Shown here one piece after another: positions 23,649 through 31,842 of a DNA stretch of 64,000 nt. The notes under the pieces were generated by a model. It saw nothing but the letters and a program-made list of their open reading frames with translations. It was not told the origin of the DNA and did not search any database. The stretch is from assembly GCA_022616275.1 (NCBI GenBank), contig JAKEFB010000261.1:1-64000 (forward strand), read 5' to 3'. The position numbers were made by a program, and so were the translations under genes. Each line of letters starts with the position of its first letter. Positions within the stretch are counted from its first letter, which is position 1. Origin of the DNA: Chloroflexota bacterium (GTDB taxonomy: Bacteria; Chloroflexota; Anaerolineae; Promineifilales; Promineifilaceae).

Positions 23649-25553
23649 TTAGTTACCCGTAAAAGGTGGCCCCAAAACCGTTTCTAGCAAGGATAGGATA
23701 GAGGGATCCTCACCCACGTACAGGACAATCAGGTTGCCCTGCTGGTAGAAGTGAGGCTGGGCAATCCAATCCACGGAGATGGACGGTTGGCCCTCTTCGC
23801 CGGCAATAATATAGCCGTTGGCAGTAATCCGGGCGGCGTCAGCCTGGGCCTCGGCCATCGTGGGGTAGACAAAGACCCGGATCTGGGCCTCGTTCACGGT
23901 AATCACCTGGGCTGGCACCGACAGCAGGTCGGCTTCGGCCTCTTGCGTCACCTGGATGTCGAGACCCAATTCGCGCAGCGTAGTGAGTAATTCTTCCAGG
24001 CTCACTTCAGCAGCAACGTCACCGCCGGTGATCTCGTCACACAATACATTGTCCAGCAGGCTCAGCAGGTCAGCGTCGTCACCCACAAACAGGACAATGA
24101 CTTTGCCTCGCTGGTAAAAGTGAGGTGTGCCGATCCATTCGACGATAGTGGTACCTATCTCAAAGCCATCGCTGCTGATCAGCGCCGCGTCGGCTTCAGC
24201 CTCAGCCTCGCTGGGGTACTCAAAGACCTGAACGTCCAGGCCGTTGACCTGGATGTTCCGGCCGCTGACGGCAAAGAATGGCTGGTTGACTTCGCCGGTG
24301 AGTTCGACAGTCGCTCCGGCTTTCTCCAGGGCCTCCAGCAAGGAGCCATAGTTGGCCACGTCGCTGTGGCAGAGAGAGATAGAAGTTACGACCTGGTCCA
24401 GCGCTTCCAGGCCGGGGGTAAAGCTGGCCGGGTCGGCGGCATTCAGTTTCTCGATCACTTCGGCCAGGTAGGCGTCAAAATCCTCACTGACCCCGGCCGG
24501 CGCCGCAGAGGCATCGGCCGGCAGTTCCGGGTGGGATACCGGGAAGACAGCGACAATGTAATAGCCACTGTCATCCGTCAGGCCCTGGAAGGCGTAGAAA
24601 AGATCGTGGTTGGTTACCGGGGCGGCCTCCTGGGCATACTGCGTCAGGTAACGCACCCCAGAACCACCCTGAAACTCCAGGTAAGCTACCTGGGCGTGGA
24701 ACATCTGGTTACCATTGAGTACCGGCAGGAAGGGCAAACTGCCTTCAACGCTTTCCGGCCGCTCTTTCAGCAGTTGCTGGAGCGCCTCTATCTGTTCGGC
24801 GGCCGTTTGATTCATGTTCGCATATTGTTCAGCCGGGAAGACCAGAATCTGTGGCTGTTGGGCTGTATCGGCCAACACGTACCCGGTAAAGGTAAACCGG
24901 GCATGATCAGGATAAATGAGCCAGTAAGCCGCATCATTTGGACCCCGAATCGCCGGAACGGTTTCGGCGTTTACCGAGGCCGCCAATTCTTCGTCAAAGT
25001 CAAAGGTCACCAATTCGCTGATCGGCAGCGCGGCTGGTAGTGTTGGCTCCGGCGCTGGCTTGTCGCCTAGCTGGAACTCCTGGCTGACGCCATTGACAGT
25101 CACGGTGTAAGTGCCGGCCGGTAGACCGGCCGTGTCCAGGGTAATCCGCTCTTCAAACGGGACTAGCGCTTCGGTGCAGGCCAGGTTCGCCTGGCGGCGA
25201 GTGGTGATGTTGACCGTGACGGTATTCTCGTTGCGCTCAGTGGCTACTTCGTCAATCGTTGTACAACCGTCGGGCAAGTTGCCACGCACAATCACCACCG
25301 TCGCCTCCGGCGTAGACTCGTCCAGGCTGACTTCCACGCTATCTACCATCGCCTGGCCGTGGATTACCTCGCCGGCGGCAGCCAGCGTAGGGGTGGGTCT
25401 GGCCGCTTCCTCGTCTGGCGCCGCTAGTGACGGCGACGGCACCTGTGGCGGGCTGGCGCCAGGTGCAGCGCAACCGGCGGATACGACTAATAACAGTAAC
25501 AACAAAATCCCTATAAGAATAGGGGGCATTCTCTTATTAGTTTGTGTAGGCAT
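23649..25553 (-). CDS. Lipoprotein with a C-terminal tandem domain duplication
   Basis: Secreted protein of about 634 residues that I cannot assign. A signal peptide ends in a lipobox (VVSAGC); an Ala/Pro linker and Ig-like N-terminal part follow (about 60-150). The C-terminal region holds two copies of a domain of about 95 residues: one around residues 415-510 (VQVFEYPSEAEAEADAALIS, GTPHFYQRGKVIVLFVGDD) and one around 525-630 (IRVFVYPTMAEAQADAARIT, AQPHFYQQGNLIVLYVGED). The start at 25551-25553 has GAGGAG ten bases upstream. Surface location is likely; function unknown. Confidence 0.8.
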   Translation of the reverse strand: MPTQTNKRMPPILIGILLLLLLVVSAGCAAPGASPPQVPSPSLAAPDEEAARPTPTLAAAGEVIHGQAMVDSVEVSLDESTPEATVVIVRGNLPDGCTTIDEVATERNENTVTVNITTRRQANLACTEALVPFEERITLDTAGLPAGTYTVTVNGVSQEFQLGDKPAPEPTLPAALPISELVTFDFDEELAASVNAETVPAIRGPNDAAYWLIYPDHARFTFTGYVLADTAQQPQILVFPAEQYANMNQTAAEQIEALQQLLKERPESVEGSLPFLPVLNGNQMFHAQVAYLEFQGGSGVRYLTQYAQEAAPVTNHDLFYAFQGLTDDSGYYIVAVFPVSHPELPADASAAPAGVSEDFDAYLAEVIEKLNAADPASFTPGLEALDQVVTSISLCHSDVANYGSLLEALEKAGATVELTGEVNQPFFAVSGRNIQVNGLDVQVFEYPSEAEAEADAALISSDGFEIGTTIVEWIGTPHFYQRGKVIVLFVGDDADLLSLLDNVLCDEITGGDVAAEVSLEELLTTLRELGLDIQVTQEAEADLLSVPAQVITVNEAQIRVFVYPTMAEAQADAARITANGYIIAGEEGQPSISVDWIAQPHFYQQGNLIVLYVGEDPSILSLLETVLGPPFTGN

Positions 25554-25865
25554 CGTTTTCACTCTCCTCTGTCAAGTATCAAGTGTTTCCGTGTCAAGTG
25601 TTTGAGCTTTGCAAGGCAAAGCCTGTCAGGTACTACGTGACACGTGACACATGACACTTATTTCGGGTCCGGGGGAGTTTACCGGTTATCGTCCCAGTTT
25701 TGCGGTTGGTGCGAATAGGTGTGAACTATCGAGAGAAATCGAGCGTGGGCGTGAAAAACTCGGGTAACTCCCACCCGGGCCCGTTCTTGCAGGCCCTACT
25801 ATGCCCAAACTAGTAAAAAACCTCAATAGGTCGGGCACAAATTTTAGATATAAAAGGGGATATAT
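25554..25865. other. Intergenic region with GTCAAGTG repeats, no gene seen
   Basis: About 310 bases between two minus-strand genes. 25571-25660 is a degenerate array of GTCAAGT/GTGTCAAGTG and its complement (GTGACACGTGACAC), the same family as 9704-9819, with a small GCTTTGC/GCAAAGC hairpin at about 25607-25623. From 25670 an imperfect dyad pairs GGGAGTTTACC with GGTAACTCCC. The A+T-rich stretch at 25838-25868 lies at the 3' end of the kinase gene. I see no coding sequence. Confidence 0.6.
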
Positions 25866-27821
25866 TTACTCGACCTGAGAGCCGGCCGGCTCGTTGACCC
25901 TTTCTAGTTTCACCGTGGCCACCAGCCGCGTGCCCCGGCCAGGTCGAGAATCAATCTTCAATTGCCCTCCAATGAGTTCCAGACGCTCCTGCATCCCAGC
26001 CAGGCCCATATTCTGCGAGACGCTGGCCCTGGAAATGACTTCCGGCACGACAAACCCCCGACCATTGTCACTCACACCAAGGGTGAGGATTTGATTCTCC
26101 AGGTGCAACTCTACCTGAACCTCGCCGGCCTGAGCGTGCTTAACCACATTGGTTAACGCCTCCTGGACAAAACGATAAAGTGACGCGGCCGTTGTATCGG
26201 GCAAAGGAGGTAATTCCTGTCCCTCGTAATGAATTGCCAGGCCAGTGCGGCCGGCAAAATCGCGGGTCAAATTTTCCATCGCTTCGTGAAAGCTCAGGGA
26301 TTCCAGGGCCGGCGGCCGCAAATCATAGGCCAGCAGCCGCAGGCGTTGCATTGTCTCTTCCGTCCACTCCAGCAAGTCACCCAGTTGCTGGCGGAGCCCA
26401 TCGGCCGAATCCGGCAGGTTGTTGCGAATCAGGCCCAGGTTAATCTTTAGCGCCGTCAAGGTCTGGCCGGCCTCGTCATGCAGTTCCTTAGACAGCCGTC
26501 GCCGCTCGTCCTCCTGGGCTGAGACTACCCGTTGGGCCATAATCCGCAGCCGTTCTTGCCCGGCCTGCACCTGGCCCAACAAACGAGCATTCTGAATAGC
26601 CAGCGCGGCCTGGTCGGCCAGGCCCTGCAGTAAAGCCAGTTCACCTTCCGTAAAGTGGCGCGGCGTACTTACCGAGGCCACGTTCAGCCGTCCAACCAGC
26701 TTGCCCTTGTGCAGCATGCTGGCGCTGACGGTTGTCCGAACGTCAAGGGCCTCGTACAACTCAGCGTTGGGCAGATCAGACAATCCCCGAATATCCGAGA
26801 CCACCACGATAGGTCCCATTTCCTGGCGATAAGCATCGTACACGCTGCTTGGTAACGGGGCCACTCTTTCGCGGAACCACTCCGGCAGGCCATAACCTTC
26901 GGCCAGGATCAGTTGTTTTCGCTTCTCATCGTACAGGCTGACCGTGGCCACAGGCACATTCAAAGCCCGTACTGCCTCCCGGCAAATAGTATCCAGCAAT
27001 CGTGGTAAATCCAGGGTGGCGTTCAACTGGGCGGCCGTGCGCACCAGAGCGGCCGTCCGCTCGGCCTGGCGCCGCTGTCGCTCCTCTACCCGCCGGCGCT
27101 CGGCCACCTCCATTTTAAGTTCCAGATTGGCTGCTTTTAACGCGGCCGTGCGCTCTTTAACCCGCCGCTCCAGCTCTTCGTTCAACGCTCTGGCTTCCTG
27201 GTACAGTTGGGCATTCTCTATCGCCAGAGTGGCCCGGCCGGCCAGTTCCTCAACCAGGGCGACGTCCTCTTCGTCAAACAACCGGCCGGAATCAGCGTTG
27301 GCAAAGGTAATCGCGCCCAGGATCCGTTCGCGCCCTTTCAAGGGAACGACAATGGCCGATTTCAGCCCAAGCTGGCTTATCAAATGCATGTGTTCGGGAT
27401 CGCGGGCTTCCCGCTCCAGGACAGCAGCCGGAATTTCGCGGAAAAACTCAGTCCGGCCGGTGCGAACGGCGTGAGGAGCGCCTCGGGCGGTTTCGGGGTC
27501 TGGGGGATAGCGCCGCAGTAGCTCGCGAAGCAGTTCGGCCTTGGCCGGCTGCACGTGCCTGGCGGCCACTCGCTTCAAGGAGCCGTCCTCTTGTACCAGG
27601 TCTACGGCGCACCAATCGGAAATGTAGGGCACGGCCAGGCGGGCCACCCGTCTGAAAGTTCGCTCATAGTCCAGGGAGCGAGCCAGGATGCGGCTGGCCC
27701 GGGCCAGGAAATCCAGCCGGTTCCTGGCCTTTTCTTCCTCCAGGCGGGCGGCCCGCTCTGCTTCATGGAGTTCGTCGCGTGACCAGTGCAGTTCTTCATT
27801 GATAGGATCTAATTGCGCCAT
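25866..27821 (-). CDS. GAF-domain sensor histidine kinase (NarL/HisKA_3 type)
   Basis: Soluble kinase of 651 residues. It begins with a short coiled coil (about 10-35), then GAF domain 1 (about 45-215), a second coiled coil (about 215-265), GAF domain 2 (about 270-425), a HisKA_3 dimerisation helix with the phospho-acceptor His in RRRLSKELHDEAGQTL, and a HATPase domain (VGEVQVELHL..., SDNGRGF, GLAGMQERLELIGG). Kinases of this class partner NarL-type regulators; none lies next to it, so it is an orphan here. Confidence 0.9.
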   Translation of the reverse strand: MAQLDPINEELHWSRDELHEAERAARLEEEKARNRLDFLARASRILARSLDYERTFRRVARLAVPYISDWCAVDLVQEDGSLKRVAARHVQPAKAELLRELLRRYPPDPETARGAPHAVRTGRTEFFREIPAAVLEREARDPEHMHLISQLGLKSAIVVPLKGRERILGAITFANADSGRLFDEEDVALVEELAGRATLAIENAQLYQEARALNEELERRVKERTAALKAANLELKMEVAERRRVEERQRRQAERTAALVRTAAQLNATLDLPRLLDTICREAVRALNVPVATVSLYDEKRKQLILAEGYGLPEWFRERVAPLPSSVYDAYRQEMGPIVVVSDIRGLSDLPNAELYEALDVRTTVSASMLHKGKLVGRLNVASVSTPRHFTEGELALLQGLADQAALAIQNARLLGQVQAGQERLRIMAQRVVSAQEDERRRLSKELHDEAGQTLTALKINLGLIRNNLPDSADGLRQQLGDLLEWTEETMQRLRLLAYDLRPPALESLSFHEAMENLTRDFAGRTGLAIHYEGQELPPLPDTTAASLYRFVQEALTNVVKHAQAGEVQVELHLENQILTLGVSDNGRGFVVPEVISRASVSQNMGLAGMQERLELIGGQLKIDSRPGRGTRLVATVKLERVNEPAGSQVE

Positions 27822-27943
27822 TATGAAGGAATTGCCTCTTCATGATGAACCCACTTTCTATATCAATCCTTCACCTGGACCCACTATCCGCACCAGCCTT
27901 TTATTATACCTGCAAATTTGAGGTACACTACCGGCCGAGGTAA

Positions 27944-28825
27944 ATGACGATGTCCCTGGATCGCGCGCTTCTCAGTCTGGAGGGCCTCTCCGTCGGCGAC
28001 GCCTTTGGCGAATGCTTCTTTTCCCAACAATTGCCCCCGGCCGGCGAACAGCTCCTGCCATCCGGCCGTTGGCGCTGGACGGACGACACCCACATGGCCC
28101 TGTCCATTGTAGAAGTGCTGCAAGAATACGGCCGGATTGACCCGGACGCCCTGGCCCAGGCTTTTGCCCGGCGTTTTCACCAGGACCCTAGCCGGGGCTA
28201 CGCCGGTGGCGCTATCGCCTTGCTAGACCGCCTAGCTCACGGAGAGGCCTGGCAGGAAGTCGCCCCCAGCCTGTTTAACGGCGGCTCCTATGGCAACGGT
28301 GGCGCCATGCGGGCTGCGCCTATTGGCGCTTTCTTTCGGGGAGACCCAGCCCAGGCGGCCGAGGAAGCACGGCTCTCGGCGATTGTGACTCATGCCCACC
28401 CGGAAGGCCAGGCCGGGGCCATAGCGGTGGCCGCTGCCGCCGCCATCGCCGCCAGCTCTTCGCCGCCTCAGGGCCAACACTTTTTACAAGAAACGCTGGC
28501 CTTTATATCTGAGAGCCAGACACGCCAGGGAATTCAGGTGGCCCTGGCCATTCCTGCCGACGACCTGGAAAGAGCAGCCAGCCAGCTAGGCACGGGTTAC
28601 CGCGTATCAGCTCAGGACACCGTGCCCTTTTGCCTGTGGGCGGCCGCCTACCACCTGGACGACTACGAAGCGGCGTTGTGGTGGACGGTACGCGGCCTGG
28701 GCGACCGAGACACCACCTGCGCCATCGTCGGCGGTATCGTTGCCCTCTCGGCCGGGAGTGTGCCAGCCGAATGGCTGGCCCGGCGGGAGCCTCTTCCTCA
28801 AGGCTTTACTCAGCCGGGTTCGTAG
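27944..28825 (+). CDS. ADP-ribosylglycohydrolase family protein
   Basis: Protein of 293 residues of the DraG/ARH type, which removes ADP-ribose from proteins or related molecules. Visible metal-binding blocks: LSVGDAFGECFF near the N-terminus, RWRWTDDTHMALSI (paired Asp), GNGGAMRAAPIG, and DRDTTCAIVGGIVAL near the C-terminus. Two ATGs (27944, 27950) are possible; GAGG lies just upstream. Its stop (TAG) is embedded in a perfect hairpin, and its last 16 bases overlap the convergent gene. Confidence 0.9.
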   Translation: MTMSLDRALLSLEGLSVGDAFGECFFSQQLPPAGEQLLPSGRWRWTDDTHMALSIVEVLQEYGRIDPDALAQAFARRFHQDPSRGYAGGAIALLDRLAHGEAWQEVAPSLFNGGSYGNGGAMRAAPIGAFFRGDPAQAAEEARLSAIVTHAHPEGQAGAIAVAAAAAIAASSSPPQGQHFLQETLAFISESQTRQGIQVALAIPADDLERAASQLGTGYRVSAQDTVPFCLWAAAYHLDDYEAALWWTVRGLGDRDTTCAIVGGIVALSAGSVPAEWLARREPLPQGFTQPGS

Positions 28826-30039
28826 TAATGGTTAAAGCCATTACTACGAACCCCGTCGTCCCGGAGCGCAGGTCCACCCTCTGTCCAGATTTGCATCTCC
28901 TGTGGGGTAATGACACATAGAAAATAGGATTTCACGTCCACGTTGGCGTAAGCCCCGTCTCCTCCAACCCGGTGCGCCAGCATCCGGCGTAAAAATCGAA
29001 TGGGGTCATCCGATCTGGCTATTCTTCGCATCGTCCGCGCGGTCCGGGAGATCCTTTTTTCAAAGAAACGCCGGCGGTCCAGACGAATGTGCTCGTATTT
29101 TCTGGCGATAGGGCTCTCCCTGTCTGAAAAGACATTGGCCTGAAAGAGAAAATCTCCCCAGGCATCTCCCAGGTGTGTGACCAGCGCCTCGTCGCCGGCA
29201 AACTCGATTTTCGTAGCCGCAACCCGGCCGTCTACCTGCCGGACGGCCGTTAGCGCGTAACTATCTACAAATGGGCCAAGCGCCTCAATAAGCTGTACAG
29301 GATCAACTTCCTGGCCTAATCGCCAGGAGACCCAGGTGGCAACGTTAGCCAAAATGGCACCACGCTGGTGGAATCGCTTCACGTGCAGCGTATCTACTGC
29401 CTGGGCAAAGCCATCGTTACGCCAGCAGTAGGCCGGGCCGGGTAATAAATCAGGATAAATGAAAGCAGTGAGATCAACGCTCTTACCATTCGCCTCAACC
29501 CGAAAGGAGGCGATCCGCGCCTGGTCAAAACGGTCGCCGGGCTTGGCTTCGACGTCTTCTTCCGTATGCCAGAGGATGGCAGCCCCCTCTCTACCGCGAT
29601 AGACCCCTGTCTGGCAGCCGGCGCTGTCGTTTTGCAGCAGCAAGGCCAGGTCAACGGGTGAAAGGGGCGCGCCGTCAACATTGAGGCTATCCAGGGCAGG
29701 ATGCCGAAATTCGGCCAGCGATAGCCCCTCGCTCCAGGCCGAAAGGCAGAGCAGATAATCCTTCAGACCACTGCGGACCCGCGCGGCTACCTGCCGGCCG
29801 GCCACTTTTTCCTCAATCGTCAGCAGGCACGACCGTACCAGGCGAAGCTCTCCGGCCAGCCGGGCCGTGTCCCGTCGATCCAGCTTAAGCGCCAGAATTT
29901 TGTGAACTTGTGGCTGCACCGTTACTCCCAACGCGCGGTGCGCCGCTACCAAATCAAGCGGCCGGAAATCGAGAAAAGTAACGTTTGCCAGCCCAGCCTT
30001 GACAGTTTGAAGGTGAGTTTTGGAAATGAATCTGGCCAT
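28810..30039 (-). CDS. Unassigned protein, possibly C45-like Ntn hydrolase
   Basis: Protein of 409 residues with no signal peptide. The stretch DSAGCQTGVYRGREGAAILW then HTEEDVEAKPGDRFDQ resembles acyl-transferase/peptidase C45 proteins, where a Cys nucleophile and an Asn/Glu-Asp motif lie close together, but the match is partial and I hold it loosely. The C-terminal half (RKYEHIRLDRRRFFEKRI) is basic. The last eight residues (FNHYYEPG) are encoded by the 28817-28852 hairpin. Confidence 0.55.
   Translation of the reverse strand: MARFISKTHLQTVKAGLANVTFLDFRPLDLVAAHRALGVTVQPQVHKILALKLDRRDTARLAGELRLVRSCLLTIEEKVAGRQVAARVRSGLKDYLLCLSAWSEGLSLAEFRHPALDSLNVDGAPLSPVDLALLLQNDSAGCQTGVYRGREGAAILWHTEEDVEAKPGDRFDQARIASFRVEANGKSVDLTAFIYPDLLPGPAYCWRNDGFAQAVDTLHVKRFHQRGAILANVATWVSWRLGQEVDPVQLIEALGPFVDSYALTAVRQVDGRVAATKIEFAGDEALVTHLGDAWGDFLFQANVFSDRESPIARKYEHIRLDRRRFFEKRISRTARTMRRIARSDDPIRFLRRMLAHRVGGDGAYANVDVKSYFLCVITPQEMQIWTEGGPALRDDGVRSNGFNHYYEPG
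28817..28852. terminator. Perfect 15-bp hairpin in a convergent gene overlap
   Basis: GGTTCGTAGTAATGG (28817-28831), loop TTAAAG, then the exact complement (28838-28852). It contains the TAG of the plus-strand gene and codes for the end of the minus-strand gene. No long T run follows, so it may stop transcription weakly or act as a REP-type element. Confidence 0.7.
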
Positions 30040-30049
30040 ATTTATCTTG

Positions 30050-30079
30050 CAGTTAGAGTTTTGAGTTAGAGTTAGAGTA
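30050..30079. repeat. AGTTAG hexamer array in a divergent gap
   Basis: AGTTAGAG, TTTTG, then AGTTAG, AGTTAG, AGTA fill most of the 56-base gap between the genes starting at 30039 (minus) and 30096 (plus). Confidence 0.7.
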
Positions 30080-30095
30080 TACTACACGCCCCAAG

Positions 30096-30782
30096 GTGAA
30101 GACGAAGCCCCTGCCAGCCCCGACAAATCGGAACGGCGACGTTCCCAGCCAGACCTGGCGCTGGTTGAGCGTGGCGGCCGTGCTCGTGCTGTTAGCGGCC
30201 GTGGCCGGAATTAGCCTGATCTCGGCCGGCCTCTTCGACCCCCGGCCGGTAGGGCCAGAGACGCTGCGCCGGCCGCTGGCGGCCCATAGCGTGGCCGCCC
30301 AGAACCAGCAGGTAAACTGGCTGGACTTCCCCCTGCCGGCCGGCAACTACAGCCTGCGCCTGACGGCCGCCCACCAGAACGGTGAATTGGACTCAGCTTA
30401 TGGCCTGGCTATCGGCCGCGAAGAACGTTGCCTGGTCGCCGCCGTTTCCCCCACCGGCTACACCTCTCTCTTTGAACCCCCCTGCCTGCTCTCCATCACT
30501 CCTTCTCCCCCTCAATCCGTCACCTTGTCACCCCCTCCCCTTGTCACCTTGTCACCCCCTTCCCTCCTCCCCTGGCAACCCTGGCCCCACGTCCGGCCGG
30601 GCAGCGCCGAGAATGAAATCTGGCTGGACGTAAGCGGCGGCCGTCTGACCGTGCGCATTAACCGGGAATTACTCTGGCAGGGAGAGTGGCCGGTTGCCGG
30701 CCGGCAGGTAGGGTTGTGGCTGGCCAGCTACGGCGAAGCGGCCACCGTAGAGTTTCGCGAGGTTATCTTGTTCACCGAATGA
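30096..30782 (+). CDS. Membrane-anchored protein with a LamG/DUF1080-like domain interrupted by a repeat
   Basis: Protein of 228 residues: one N-terminal membrane segment (about 23-45) and a likely extracytoplasmic beta-sandwich. The flanks look like one domain (YSLRLTAAHQNGELDSAYGL before; ENEIWLDVSGGRLTVRINRE and YGEAATVEFREVILF after), as in DUF1080/3-keto-glycoside-hydrolase-like folds. Between them, residues about 130-158 (SPPQSVTLSPPPLVTLSPPS) are encoded by a tandem CACCTTGTCACCCCC-type repeat at about 30490-30570, in frame. The start is a GTG with a weak ribosome site. Confidence 0.65.
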   Translation: MKTKPLPAPTNRNGDVPSQTWRWLSVAAVLVLLAAVAGISLISAGLFDPRPVGPETLRRPLAAHSVAAQNQQVNWLDFPLPAGNYSLRLTAAHQNGELDSAYGLAIGREERCLVAAVSPTGYTSLFEPPCLLSITPSPPQSVTLSPPPLVTLSPPSLLPWQPWPHVRPGSAENEIWLDVSGGRLTVRINRELLWQGEWPVAGRQVGLWLASYGEAATVEFREVILFTE

Positions 30783-30812
30783 ACCTCAGATGCGAACGAT
30801 GGCCTCCCCTGA

Positions 30813-31190
30813 TCAACACGTCGAGTGGATGAGCGCCCCAACCGGCTCGCGTTCCCTCAGCTCATTGTAGCGCTGCACGGCCTCCTCCGTTTGCAACACG
30901 TGTACCGCCACACCTCGCTCCTTGAGCACCTGTAGCGTCTCCGGCTTGACCTGGAGCTGTTCTTGAATGCCTTGGGAGAGCACAACCACCATGGCCCCGT
31001 GTTCAAGCAACTCGGCCACGTCGGCCGGCTGAATGCCCGGCACGTGGCGGGTCCCCGTTTCCTGCCAGTCCCACTCTCTGGCCCCGCCAGGATAGAGCTT
31101 GGCGTCCTTGAACGGCGCCGGCCAGCCCTCTACCTCCAGCCGGCCCCAGGAAAGGTGGCTAATGCGTGGCGATACGGCAACTCGATTCAT
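30813..31190 (-). CDS. Mth938-like domain protein
   Basis: Protein of 125 residues matching the Mth938/AAMDC family: ISHLSWGRLEVEG and DAKLYPGGAREWDWQETGT near the N-terminus, then the GAMVVVLSQGIQEQL strand-turn-helix and a HVLQTEEAVQRYNEL C-terminal block. The family is conserved from archaea to animals but has no firm biochemical role. Its ATG overlaps the TGA of the DinB-like gene by 4 bases, so the two are co-translated. Confidence 0.88.
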   Translation of the reverse strand: MNRVAVSPRISHLSWGRLEVEGWPAPFKDAKLYPGGAREWDWQETGTRHVPGIQPADVAELLEHGAMVVVLSQGIQEQLQVKPETLQVLKERGVAVHVLQTEEAVQRYNELREREPVGALIHSTC

Positions 31191-31726
31191 TGGCTACGTC
31201 GCTTCTGCATGGCTTTCAGGGCCTGGATTTCACCCATGTGGCCGATGAAGCCCTTGACGATCGGCTTAACCCAGCCATAGGCGGTGCGCGAACCTTCCAG
31301 GCCGGGAGCCGACTGGTAGAGCTGCTCGCTGGACATGGCCCGCAACTCGCCGGAGACTGCCCCAACCACCTGCTCCAGGTAAGCCAGCAAGTCCCCGGCC
31401 GGCAAGGCTGGAATCTCTTCTACCTCCGGCCAGGTATACCCAGTCACCGCCCCCAGCCCCAGGAATCCTTTACCGCGTGGGTCGTAGCCTGTCCTGGCCG
31501 CCCAGCCCTGGGTGTGCCACAACTCCTCTTCCGGCGGCCGGTTTTGCAGAATGCGCACCGCCAGCACGTCCAGCCAGCGGCTGAAGTGCCAGACGGTGAC
31601 GCCAATGCTGTTGGCCTGCGGGTCCGGCTGCCAGGCCAGTTCCCCGGCCGAAAACCCCTCAATCTCTCGCCGCACGTCCCGCGCCAGCTCCTCCACCCAC
31701 TCCGCCAGCAACTCTACATCTTGCAT
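31187..31726 (-). CDS. DinB-like four-helix-bundle protein
   Basis: Protein of 179 residues in the DinB/YfiT-like superfamily. Candidate metal-binding histidines lie in TVWHFSRWLDV (first half) and IGHMGEIQALK (near the C-terminus), which is the usual spacing. Members act as thiol-dependent transferases or have unknown roles. It is the first gene of a two-gene operon with the Mth938-like gene, and is preceded by the GGATTTT repeat array. Confidence 0.82.
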   Translation of the reverse strand: MQDVELLAEWVEELARDVRREIEGFSAGELAWQPDPQANSIGVTVWHFSRWLDVLAVRILQNRPPEEELWHTQGWAARTGYDPRGKGFLGLGAVTGYTWPEVEEIPALPAGDLLAYLEQVVGAVSGELRAMSSEQLYQSAPGLEGSRTAYGWVKPIVKGFIGHMGEIQALKAMQKRRSQ

Positions 31727-31738
31727 AACAAACCCTCT

Positions 31739-31773
31739 GGATTTTGGATTTTAGATTTTAGATTTTGGATTTT
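31739..31773. repeat. Five-unit tandem heptamer (GGATTTT/AGATTTT)
   Basis: Five head-to-tail 7-base units: GGATTTT, GGATTTT, AGATTTT, AGATTTT, GGATTTT. It lies 13 bases upstream of the DinB-like start codon, in an otherwise GC-rich region. Confidence 0.92.
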
Positions 31774-31788
31774 ACCACTCAGTCCCTG

Positions 31789-31842
31789 GTTCAGGCTTTG
31801 CCTGAACACGTCCTCATTGCTCGGAGTTGGCAAGGCCAACTC
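31789..31842. repeat. Two small perfect hairpins between glnS and the DinB-like gene
   Basis: GTTCAGGC-TTT-GCCTGAAC (31789-31807) and GAGTTGG-CAAGG-CCAACTC (31824-31842). Both have a GGC/GCC neck. The second abuts the TAG of glnS (31842-31844), so it may help end the glnS transcript. Confidence 0.7.

Noticed and set aside
31739-31773. CRISPR-like array
   Set aside because: Units are 7 bases with no spacers. No array with repeat-spacer layout and no cas gene is seen anywhere in the window.
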